Part shown: one piece after another, positions 25,837 to 32,971 of the stretch
Numbering within the stretch: position 1 is the first letter of the stretch
Layout: each line of letters opens with the position of its first letter
Assembly: GCF_000429525.1 (NCBI RefSeq)
Contig: NZ_AUCA01000006.1
Span: forward strand, 1 to 64,000
DNA length: 64,000 nt
Direction of reading: 5' to 3'
Source of the DNA: Alicyclobacillus contaminans DSM 17975
GTDB taxonomy: Bacteria > Bacillota > Bacilli > Alicyclobacillales > Alicyclobacillaceae
Made by a program: the position numbers and the translations under genes
The notes under the pieces: generated by a model
Told to the model about the DNA's origin: nothing
Databases searched by the model: none
What the model saw: only the letters and a program-made list of their open reading frames with translations

Positions 25837-25881
25837 ACCGCCCATGCGCACATGCGCCAACTCGTTGACCACCAGTGAAAC

Positions 25882-25910
25882 AGGGGCTGGAGTAACACTC
25901 CAGCCCCTTT
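25882..25910. terminator. Terminator between convergent lexA and glnA
   Basis: A perfect 12-base stem AGGGGCTGGAGT / ACTCCAGCCCCT with an AAC loop lies 45 bases after lexA and about 30 bases after the glnA stop. The T-run is short on the plus side and absent on the minus side, but the position suggests use in both directions. Confidence 0.75.
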
Positions 25911-25938
25911 GATGTACGGCAACTTCCCGCACGGTCCC

Positions 25939-27276
25939 TCAATAGTTGGTCACGTACTGCTCCCATTCCCACTCGGTGACCTGCGTGCGGAACATATTCC
26001 ACTCTATCGTTTTCGCTTCAATAAAATGCGTGAACACATGTTCGCCGAGCGCATTGGCGATGACCTCGTCTTTGGCCAGCGCTTCGAGCGCCTTGCCCAA
26101 ACTCTCCGGCAGACTGTGAATTCCGGCCTCCGCCTTTTCTTCATCGGTCATCATGTAGATATTCCGATTCGTCGGCGGCACCAAGGGCAGTTGACGACGA
26201 ATGCCGTCCAGGCCGGACGCCAGCATGGCTGCGATGGCAAGGTACGGATTGCCCGAGGGATCTGGGCTGCGAACCTCAATCCGTGTGCTCATGCCACGCG
26301 CGGCCGGGATGCGAACGAGAGGCGATCTGTTCTTTGCAGACCACGCCACGTAGCACGGCGCCTCATAGCCCGGAACCAACCGCTTGTAAGAGTTCACCAG
26401 CGGATTGCAAATCGCCGTAAACGCCGGCGCGTGCTCCAAAATGCCCGCCAGGAAGTGGCGCGCCGTGGCACTGAGCCCGAGCTCATCCGTCTCATCGTAA
26501 AAGGCGTTGGTGCCGTTGCGGAACAGCGACATGTGACAGTGCATGCCGGAACCGTTGATACCGTATACCGGTTTGGGCATGAACGTCGCGTGCAATCCGT
26601 ACTGCCGCGCAATCGTTTTCACCACCAGCCGGAAAGTCGCGATGTTGTCGGCCGCTTCCACCGCATCCGCGTATTTAAAATCGATCTCGTGCTGCCCAGG
26701 AGCCACTTCATGGTGCGACGCCTCAATCTCAAACCCCATCGATTCCAGCGTCAGCACAATCTCCCGTCGGCAGTTTTCGCCGAGATCCAACGGCGCCCAG
26801 TCAAAATACCCGCCCTCGTCATTCACTTCGGAAGTGGGCCGGCCGTTGGCATCCAATTTAAACAAGAAAAATTCCGGCTCCGGTCCGACGTTGAAGGAGT
26901 CAAACCCCAATTCCCGCGCTTCTGCCAACACCCGCTTCAAAACCGATCTCGGGTCGCCTGGGAACGGTTGTCCGTCCGGCAGATACACATCGCAAATCAG
27001 ACGCGCAACTTTGCCCAACTCCGATGCCCACGGAAACACGAGCCAGGTGGACAGGTCCGGAACCAGGTACATATCCGATTCTTCAATCCGTACGAACCCT
27101 TCGATGGACGAACCGTCAAACATAATCTTGTTGTCCAACGCCTTTGGCAGCTGATCCACGGGGATTTCGACGTTCTTGATGACCCCGAGCAAGTCGGTGA
27201 ACTGCAGGCGCACATAGCGAACATCCTCGGTTTCGGCAAGCGCCAAAATCTCTTCCTTCGTATACTCCTTGCGCAT
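25939..27276 (-). CDS. glnA: Glutamine synthetase, type I (GSI-alpha)
   Basis: 445 residues. The beta-grasp N-terminus contains [16 protein letters not shown], and [20 protein letters not shown] is characteristic. The ATP/glutamate sites include [20 protein letters not shown] and [11 protein letters not shown]. The length and the lack of an adenylylation NLYDLP-type loop fit the feedback-inhibited Bacillus GSI-alpha class. In such species feedback-inhibited enzyme acts with GlnR/TnrA in nitrogen control. GGAGGAGG precedes ATG 27276. It lies 33 bases after glnR in the usual glnRA operon. Confidence 0.97.
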   Translation of the reverse strand: MRKEYTKEEILALAETEDVRYVRLQFTDLLGVIKNVEIPVDQLPKALDNKIMFDGSSIEGFVRIEESDMYLVPDLSTWLVFPWASELGKVARLICDVYLPDGQPFPGDPRSVLKRVLAEARELGFDSFNVGPEPEFFLFKLDANGRPTSEVNDEGGYFDWAPLDLGENCRREIVLTLESMGFEIEASHHEVAPGQHEIDFKYADAVEAADNIATFRLVVKTIARQYGLHATFMPKPVYGINGSGMHCHMSLFRNGTNAFYDETDELGLSATARHFLAGILEHAPAFTAICNPLVNSYKRLVPGYEAPCYVAWSAKNRSPLVRIPAARGMSTRIEVRSPDPSGNPYLAIAAMLASGLDGIRRQLPLVPPTNRNIYMMTDEEKAEAGIHSLPESLGKALEALAKDEVIANALGEHVFTHFIEAKTIEWNMFRTQVTEWEWEQYVTNY

Positions 27277-27309
27277 TCCAGTCCTCCTCCGCCAAACTTC
27301 CAGCGCCAG

Positions 27310-27690
27310 TTATTTGCGTCGATAAAACCGCGACAGATCCCCCTGAAACTCGTTGGGTCCAGCGTCCGGGCGTCCCAATTGCTGCTGCATCCACTTGTAC
27401 AGTTCCTTGTCCGACGGTTCCGGCCGCTTGGTATCCGGTGTACTGGTTGCACGCCGGGCTAACTGCGCCTTCACACCGGCCATGTTCAACCCTCGGTCCA
27501 ACCAACTCCGCACTTCCAGCAGGCGCTCCACGTCATCGAACGAAAACAGACGCTGATTGCCTTCACTGCGCGCAGGCTGAACCAATCCATGTTCTTCGTA
27601 ATACCGGATTTGGCGTGCGGTCAATCCCGTGAGCTTTTGAACAATGCCGATTGGAAACAACGGCATCTGCCGCCTCGCATGAAGGTCCAC
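27310..27690 (-). CDS. glnR: MerR-family nitrogen repressor GlnR
   Basis: 126 residues from GTG 27690 (GGAGG 9 bases upstream); the open frame continues to 27732. The MerR winged helix reads TGLTARQIRYYEEHGLVQPARS and NQRLFSFDDVERLLEV. The C-terminal tail GDLSRFYRRK corresponds to the helix that folds back and is released by contact with feedback-inhibited glutamine synthetase. It represses glnRA. A perfect GlnR/TnrA-type site lies upstream. Confidence 0.95.
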   Translation of the reverse strand: MDLHARRQMPLFPIGIVQKLTGLTARQIRYYEEHGLVQPARSEGNQRLFSFDDVERLLEVRSWLDRGLNMAGVKAQLARRATSTPDTKRPEPSDKELYKWMQQQLGRPDAGPNEFQGDLSRFYRRK

Positions 27691-27722
27691 AGGCGTTCCC
27701 CTCCAAGTCCCCGTTACCTGCC

Positions 27723-27751
27723 ATATTACCATTCTTCTGCAAATTTCACAA
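27723..27751 (-). promoter_or_regulatory. Promoter of glnR-glnA
   Basis: -35 TTGTGA (27746-27751), 17-base spacer, -10 TAATAT (27723-27728), with the GlnR operator 6 bases upstream of the -35. Confidence 0.65.
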
Positions 27752-27757
27752 CGTCCG

Positions 27758-27774
27758 TGTAACGAAAAATTACA
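27758..27774. promoter_or_regulatory. GlnR/TnrA operator
   Basis: TGTAACGAAAAATTACA (plus strand) is an exact TGTNA-N7-TNACA site. It ends one base before the stop codon of the upstream gene and sits just upstream of the glnR -35, as in Bacillus glnRA. Confidence 0.9.
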
Positions 27775-29013
27775 TTAAGTCGTGAGCATTAATGACTCTG
27801 CAATCCGCTCCATGGCCAGGTATGCGTGTTCGTACGTCAATCCGCCCTGCAGGAACCCGGTATAGGGCGGTCGCATCGGGGCATCCGCCGACAGCTCGAG
27901 CGAACCGCCCTGTACGAACGATCCGGCCGCCATCACCACCTGGTCTTCATATCCGGCCATCGGCGCCGCCTCCGGACGCACGTGCGCGTCCACTGGTGCG
28001 CTGGCTTGAACCGCTTGACAGAACGCGAGCAGCGCAGCGGGTGACGGAAACGCAGCGGTGACGATGATGTCTGCCCGCGGCTCGGACCACTTGGGGCTCA
28101 CCGCAAGCCCGAGCGCCTCCAGCACACGAGCGGCGAGAATCGAACTCTTCACCGCCTGGCTGACGGTGTGCGGCGCCAGAAACAGGGCTTGGTAAAACGG
28201 CCGCAGGAAATCGTGCGTCGGGCCCGCTTCCGAGCCGACGCCGGGCGCAGTCAAGCAGGTTGCCGCAGCCTCCACATAGCGCGCGCGGCCGACCACGTAC
28301 CCCCCGGTTGGTGCAATGCCCGCGCCTGGATTTTTAATCAAAGACCCCGCAGCGATGTCCGCGCCCACTTCGGTGGGCTCCACATCCTCCACGAATTCGC
28401 CGTAGCAATTGTCGACGGCGATGCACACCTGGGGCCACTGCGTTCGAATCGCCGCAAACACCTCGGCCAACGTCCGATTCGACAACGCGGGCCGGCTGCT
28501 GTAGCCACGGGACTTCTGAAACATGACCACGCGCGTGCGCGGAGTGATCCTGGCTAGAATACTCTGCAAATCCACACCGCCGTCCGGCAGGAGCGGCACC
28601 ACCGTGTGTGTCACACCCCACTCCGCCAGACTGCCCGGCGCCGGCCGGATGCCGACCACCGCCTCGAGCGTGTCGTAAGGCGCTCCCGTTGCAAACAACA
28701 GTTCATCTCCCGGACGCAATACCCCGAACAGCATCAGCCGCAGCGCGTGCGTCCCCGAAATGATTTGAGGGCGCACCAGTGCCCGTTCGGTGCCGAACAC
28801 GCGCGCGTACACACGCTCCAGCTTGTCGCGCCCTCCATCATCCAACCCATACCCCGTGCTCCCCGACAGATCCGTGGCGGCCACTTGTTCTGCCCAAAAA
28901 GCCTCCAGGACTTTGCGTTGATTGTGACGGGCCGTCTGCTCCACCACCGCGAATGCCGATTGCACTTCCTGTTCACATGTCGCAACCAACGCCCGCGCTT
29001 GCTGTTTCACCAA
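27775..29013 (-). CDS. ynbB: Methionine gamma-lyase / aluminium-resistance family PLP protein (YnbB)
   Basis: 412 residues, the normal length. It is a cystathionine-lyase-like PLP enzyme: STGYGLDDGGRDKLERVYA at the N-terminus, the aldehyde-binding region SGTHALRLMLFGVLRPGDEL, IAVDNCYGEFVEDVEPTEVG, and the PLP lysine in AAGSLIKNPGAGIAPTGGY. The family is annotated as aluminium resistance or methionine gamma-lyase-like; the in vivo role is unclear. Translation overlaps the end of hflX: TTG 29013 or GTG 29010 could start it, the latter making a GTGA overlap. The hflX-ynbB-glnR-glnA order matches B. subtilis. Confidence 0.92.
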   Translation of the reverse strand: MVKQQARALVATCEQEVQSAFAVVEQTARHNQRKVLEAFWAEQVAATDLSGSTGYGLDDGGRDKLERVYARVFGTERALVRPQIISGTHALRLMLFGVLRPGDELLFATGAPYDTLEAVVGIRPAPGSLAEWGVTHTVVPLLPDGGVDLQSILARITPRTRVVMFQKSRGYSSRPALSNRTLAEVFAAIRTQWPQVCIAVDNCYGEFVEDVEPTEVGADIAAGSLIKNPGAGIAPTGGYVVGRARYVEAAATCLTAPGVGSEAGPTHDFLRPFYQALFLAPHTVSQAVKSSILAARVLEALGLAVSPKWSEPRADIIVTAAFPSPAALLAFCQAVQASAPVDAHVRPEAAPMAGYEDQVVMAAGSFVQGGSLELSADAPMRPPYTGFLQGGLTYEHAYLAMERIAESLMLTT

Positions 29014-30356
29014 TCGCGTAACCTCTCCTCTCTTCCGCCATCGTCGGCAACGACGCCTTCCGGTGTCCGAATGACAGCGTCGATTTCCACGCCGGTCATG
29101 GTTTCCGTGGCGGCCATCAATTCAACGATTCTGCGGCGCTCCATCACCACCGTGGCTTCGACGGTGGCATCGCCGCCGATATGTACATTCGTCACTCGAC
29201 CGTATGGGTGCAGCCATCCCGACAGCACGGCATGCGCATTTCCCCGAACGGTCACCTGCACGCTCTCCATGCCGAGATGGCGCGCCACCGCGTCGTACAA
29301 CGCCTGCATGCCCTCGCCCGTGGTTGCCGATCCGTACAGACTGGCCATCGCCCGGGTATCCGGGGGAGGCGTCTCGCCGACCGCATCCATTTTGTTAAAC
29401 AACGTGATGATGGGCTTGTCCAGAGCCCCAATCTCGCTCAGCACCTGATAGGTGGTCTCCATTCGCTGCAGCGTCGCCGCCGTCCCGTCGACGACGTGCA
29501 CCACGAGGTCTGCGGCCAGGACCTCTTCCAGGGTGGCCCGAAACGACTCCACCAACAGATGCGGGAGATTCTGCACAAAACCGACCGTGTCGAGCAGCAC
29601 CGCTTGGCCGGTGGAGCCAACTTGGACGCGGCGCGCCAACGGATCGAGCGTGTCAAAGAGACGGTCATTCCCCGCCTCCACCGATGTTCCGCCGCAATCC
29701 GTCAACCATCTCCGCATGACCGTGGATTTTCCCGCGTTCGTGTAGCCGACGAGGGCGACGACGGGCACGGATTTGGCACGTTGGCGGCGCGCGGTCTCCC
29801 GATGTGCGCGCACGTGGGCCAGGGCTTGACGCAGGTGCTGAATGCGCTGCCGAATTCGCCGCCTATCCATTTCGAGCTTGGTCTCACCCGGTCCCCGCGT
29901 GCCAATGCCGCCACCCAGCCGGGACATTTCCGCGCCTCGTCCGGTCAGTCTCGGCAGCAGGTATTGCAATTGCGCAATTTCAACCTGAAGCCGGCCTTCC
30001 CGCGATTTTGCGCGCAAGGCAAAAATATCGAGGATCAACTGCGTTCTGTCAAGTACGCGACAACCGAGGTGGTGCTCCAGGTTTCGTACTTGCCCGGGCG
30101 ACAGCTCCCCGTCAAACACCGCAAGCTCAACCTCGTGCTCCTCGATATAACGCGCCATTTCGGAGATCTTGCCAGAACCAAGATACCATGCGCCGTCTAT
30201 GCTGGACCGGGTTTGCTGGAAGACCGCCACCACCGCCGCACCCGCGGCTTCACAAAGCCCGATGCACTCATCCCGTCGGGTGATGAATTGCTCGTCCGTC
30301 TCCTGCGGGCTTCGCCGACAAGCCAAAACAATCCGCGTTGTTTCCGCAGCTGCCAC
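29007..30356 (-). CDS. hflX: HflX-type ribosome-associated GTPase
   Basis: 449 residues from GTG 30356, with GAGGTGAT five bases before it. The N-terminal HflX domain contains YLGSGKISEM and VLDRTQLILDIFALRAKSRE. The conserved linker GGGIGTRGPGETKLEMDRRR leads into a GTPase domain with G1 GYTNAGKST, G3 DTVGF and G4 NKMD. HflX binds and splits stalled 70S ribosomes under stress. It starts four bases after the preceding small membrane gene and ends overlapping ynbB. Confidence 0.96.
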   Translation of the reverse strand: MAAAETTRIVLACRRSPQETDEQFITRRDECIGLCEAAGAAVVAVFQQTRSSIDGAWYLGSGKISEMARYIEEHEVELAVFDGELSPGQVRNLEHHLGCRVLDRTQLILDIFALRAKSREGRLQVEIAQLQYLLPRLTGRGAEMSRLGGGIGTRGPGETKLEMDRRRIRQRIQHLRQALAHVRAHRETARRQRAKSVPVVALVGYTNAGKSTVMRRWLTDCGGTSVEAGNDRLFDTLDPLARRVQVGSTGQAVLLDTVGFVQNLPHLLVESFRATLEEVLAADLVVHVVDGTAATLQRMETTYQVLSEIGALDKPIITLFNKMDAVGETPPPDTRAMASLYGSATTGEGMQALYDAVARHLGMESVQVTVRGNAHAVLSGWLHPYGRVTNVHIGGDATVEATVVMERRRIVELMAATETMTGVEIDAVIRTPEGVVADDGGREERLRDW

Positions 30357-30360
30357 GTCA

Positions 30361-30585
30361 TCACCTCGTTGCCTCCATTGTATCACGGGACATACGGGTT
30401 GCCTCCACAGTCCCGCATACGGGACAGCGACCGTCGTTGAGCGCGCGCATCCGCATCTGCAAGGGCGCAGCCGCCTGTGCTAGAGCCCGCCCCTCTTTTT
30501 TACCAACGCGCCGCCCCACCATGTAGGCCACGAGCGCTATGAAGCAGAGACCCATCCACCACGCCAACCACAATGAAAGGTTCAT
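30361..30585 (-). CDS. Small membrane protein with a CxxC motif
   Basis: 74 residues. One transmembrane segment (WLAWWMGLCFIALVAYMVG) is followed by a basic stretch (GRRVGKKEGR) and a cytosolic tail with CPVCGTVEATR, half of a zinc-ribbon. GGAGGT precedes ATG 30585. It overlaps the UbiA-like gene (ATGA) and is followed by hflX after four bases, so it is part of that operon. No family was recognised. The lone CPVC may bind metal as a dimer. Confidence 0.65.
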   Translation of the reverse strand: MNLSLWLAWWMGLCFIALVAYMVGRRVGKKEGRALAQAAAPLQMRMRALNDGRCPVCGTVEATRMSRDTMEATR

Positions 30586-31208
30586 CCCCAGGGCACCTCC
30601 TTGTCATCCTCTCCCGAAGCGGACCACAGCGAACGGGTGGTCGCTTCCGACCACATCGTAATCACCGTGAACGCCAGAAATGCTATCGCGGTCCACCAAG
30701 CGTTGAGCAGGATGGCACCGCACAAGGCGAGCATGGTGAGCAGGGTTGCCTCCACCACTCCCAAGCGCAGGGCGATGTTGTGTTGTCCCGTCCGCTGGTC
30801 GGCGAGCCTATCCACCAAGTCATCCAACCAATCGAACATCGCCATCAGCAGGAGCCCCCAGAGCGCAGTCCGCCAACCGGTCAAAACCAATGACAATGCG
30901 ACGGCCATGACGGTTTCCAGCCACGCCGGCAGCTTGGTCGGTAGTACTTGCTTCCAGTCCGACAACATGCCCACCGCATAGCTGCCGAAGAAAACCGACA
31001 ACGCCATCGGCAATTGGGCAGCCGCCGCCAAAAAGGCGAGCACCATCCCGTACGGCAGCGCGGATCTCGACATTCGAACCGCCAGCGTGTGCTTTCCTCG
31101 GCAGATGTCGTACTCCGCGTCCAGATAATCGTCCACCCATTTGATCGCCGCTCCAGCCAATACCAAACACAGAAAGATGCGGAACCCTTCAAGCAAATCG
31201 CCAAACAT
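30582..31208 (-). CDS. UbiA-superfamily-like membrane protein
   Basis: 208 residues and about seven hydrophobic segments. Two acidic motifs resemble the metal-binding sites of UbiA prenyltransferases: WVDDYLDAEYD near residue 25 and DWLDDLVDRLADQ near residue 125. The spacing of about 100 residues between them fits the family. The protein is shorter than typical UbiA enzymes (about 280-300), so it is either a compact member or has lost the last helices. GGGAGG lies before ATG 31208, inside the end of the GTPase gene (20-base overlap). The substrate is unknown; the link with SpoVK suggests a sporulation lipid role. Confidence 0.55.
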   Translation of the reverse strand: MFGDLLEGFRIFLCLVLAGAAIKWVDDYLDAEYDICRGKHTLAVRMSRSALPYGMVLAFLAAAAQLPMALSVFFGSYAVGMLSDWKQVLPTKLPAWLETVMAVALSLVLTGWRTALWGLLLMAMFDWLDDLVDRLADQRTGQHNIALRLGVVEATLLTMLALCGAILLNAWWTAIAFLAFTVITMWSEATTRSLWSASGEDDKEVPWG

Positions 31209-31815
31209 GTTGCTTCACCTCCCGGAACCCCGTCGCGTACAGCGCCGATACGGGGATGACGCGATGGCGGGTGAAGCGCTTGGACAACGCGGCATATCCG
31301 CTCCGCGCTTCCGGAAGGTCCATTTTGTTCGCAAGGATGATATACCCCGACTGCGTTCCTCCATAGTCCGCTAGTTGCTCCTCCACCGGATCCCACCACG
31401 CGTCCCCGCTGCCCACCCCCTGCATCAACCGCCGGCCAATCTGGGCAGCGTCCACGATGTGCAGGACGATCCGGGCGGAGAACAGCACCTCCAGGGTTTG
31501 GGCCATCGCCTCGCGCACCGAAGCCTCCGGGTGAATGCCGTCGCATAACCCGGTGCTGTCCGACAGCAACAGCGTGTGCGTCCCCTTCTTGTGCGGAAAC
31601 TCCACAGCCAGCGACTGGAGGTTGCGGGTCCGGTGCGGTGTCGCATCCGACAATTCCACCTCCGCGGCGTTCACGCTCATGCGTCGGCGCTCCGTCTGCC
31701 CGTCCGTGCGCTCCACCAGCCAGTTTAGTTCGCGAATCCCCATAAATTTCGCAAAGTGAATGCAGAACAACGTCTTTCCCACGTTCGTTTTCCCAATCAC
31801 CAAGCCTCGGTTCAC
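31189..31815 (-). CDS. Small TRAFAC-class GTPase linked to SpoVK
   Basis: 208 residues from GTG 31815, which overlaps the spoVK stop as GTGA; the frame continues upstream only as a spoVK shadow. G1 GKTNVGKT is at about residues 8-15, the DxxG-type switch is LLLSDSTGL, G4 is NKMD and G5 is near PVSALYATG. It is Era/EngA-like but lacks KH or other known C-terminal domains. The segment between G1 and G3 is unusually long (REL ... ERRRMSVNAAEVELSDATPHR). The function is unknown; tight coupling to spoVK suggests a sporulation role. Confidence 0.75.
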   Translation of the reverse strand: MNRGLVIGKTNVGKTLFCIHFAKFMGIRELNWLVERTDGQTERRRMSVNAAEVELSDATPHRTRNLQSLAVEFPHKKGTHTLLLSDSTGLCDGIHPEASVREAMAQTLEVLFSARIVLHIVDAAQIGRRLMQGVGSGDAWWDPVEEQLADYGGTQSGYIILANKMDLPEARSGYAALSKRFTRHRVIPVSALYATGFREVKQHVWRFA

Positions 31816-32801
31816 AGCACCATCCCCTCCCGCTGAAAGTCCTGCGGCTGAAGCGTCATGGCCGCCTGCCGGTCCACGGTCGCCGCCTCGAACAACCGCA
31901 GCGCCTGTCGCCGAATCGCCCGCTCCACCAGATTGCGCACAAACCTGGCGTTGGAGAAGTTGCTGCGGTGGCACGAGGACAGCGCTTCCTCCAGGTACAG
32001 CCGGAGTTTTTTCTCCGCCTCCGGACTCAACCGGTACTGACGATCTGCCGCGATGCGCCTGGCGATTTCGAGCAGCGCCGCAACGCTGTAGTCAGGAAAC
32101 GTCACGTGAATGGGAAAGCGACTGGGCAAACCGGGATTGGTGGAAAGAAACCATTCCATCTCCCGTTCATACCCCGCGATGATGGCGATAAATTGATTCC
32201 GAAAATCCTCCATGCTCTTGACCAGGCAATCGATGGCCTCGCGTCCGAAATCCTTTTCCCCTCCGCGGGCCAACGAGTACGCTTCGTCAATGAACAGCAC
32301 GCCCCCCAATGCCTTCTTCACCATCTCGCGCGTCTTTTGCGCGGTATGGCCGATGTACTCCCCGACCAAATCCGCTCGTTCCACTTCCACTAGGTGGCCC
32401 TTTTCAAGGAGACCACACTCGTGGAACATCCTTGCCAACAACCGCGCCACGGTGGTTTTCCCGGTTCCAGGATTACCCTTGAAGACCATGTGCAAAACCA
32501 CCGGCTCCGCACGCAGTTGCAAGCTTTGCCGCCGCTGTTGCATATACAGGTACGCGAAAATCTCACGAACGGTCGCTTTCACCTCATGCAATCCCACCAG
32601 CGCATCCAATTCGTCCAAGATTTCCTGCAAGCGTTCGCGGCGGATGGTCGGATGACCGGAAACGGAAGGTCCAGGAGCCGCTTCACCGCTCAACTGTCGC
32701 AGTGCATCGGACAGTGCAATCTGTCCCTGGCGATATTGATCAATCACGTGCTGTGCAACGATGGGCCGCACCGTGGTGCGCCTGTGGTCAGACGGCAACA
32801 T
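31812..32801 (-). CDS. spoVK: Stage V sporulation protein K, AAA+ ATPase
   Basis: 329 residues. A CbbX/SpoVK-type AAA domain starts near residue 65 (LDALVGLHEVKATVREI). Walker A is GNPGTGKTTVARLLA, Walker B GGVLFIDEAYSLARGG, then sensor-1 (IAIIAGYEREME), an arginine-finger region and NPGLPSRFPIHVTFPDY. SpoVK is expressed in the mother cell and needed for late spore maturation in B. subtilis. GAGGTGATGG precedes the ATG. A 40-codon ORF ends four bases upstream, and the GTPase gene overlaps its 3' end. Confidence 0.95.
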   Translation of the reverse strand: MLPSDHRRTTVRPIVAQHVIDQYRQGQIALSDALRQLSGEAAPGPSVSGHPTIRRERLQEILDELDALVGLHEVKATVREIFAYLYMQQRRQSLQLRAEPVVLHMVFKGNPGTGKTTVARLLARMFHECGLLEKGHLVEVERADLVGEYIGHTAQKTREMVKKALGGVLFIDEAYSLARGGEKDFGREAIDCLVKSMEDFRNQFIAIIAGYEREMEWFLSTNPGLPSRFPIHVTFPDYSVAALLEIARRIAADRQYRLSPEAEKKLRLYLEEALSSCHRSNFSNARFVRNLVERAIRRQALRLFEAATVDRQAAMTLQPQDFQREGMVL

Positions 32802-32804
32802 CCA

Positions 32805-32927
32805 TCACCTCGGGTTGTACCGGAACGTCTGGTCGTCGTGGACATCGTCATCCGGTAAGTATGTGTGCGCAAAGTAACGTATGCAGCCAATCGGATCTGG
32901 GTGAATGCCCAGTGGACAGGTGGACAC
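32805..32927 (-). CDS. Candidate 40-residue protein upstream of spoVK
   Basis: GTG 32927 opens 40 codons that end three bases before the spoVK start. The sequence looks protein-like, with acidic and aromatic residues and cysteines (CPLGIHPDPIGCIRYFAHTY, then LPDDDVHDDQTF). The ribosome binding site (GGGGA) lies in the 3' arm of the terminator hairpin at 32928-32960, so translation may depend on that hairpin being open. No family was recognised. Coupling to spoVK is the main support. Confidence 0.45.
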   Translation of the reverse strand: MSTCPLGIHPDPIGCIRYFAHTYLPDDDVHDDQTFRYNPR

Positions 32928-32960
32928 AAAAGCGTCCCCGGTGCTTACACCGAGGACGCT
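32928..32960 (-). terminator. Terminator after the GerA/SpoVAF-like gene
   Basis: A 13-base stem with one mismatch (AGCGTCC.CGGTG / CACCG.GGACGCT, 32931-32943 with 32948-32960) is followed on the minus strand by TTTTG. It lies 12 bases after the germination-gene stop. Confidence 0.8.
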
Positions 32961-32971
32961 GGCGAGGTATC

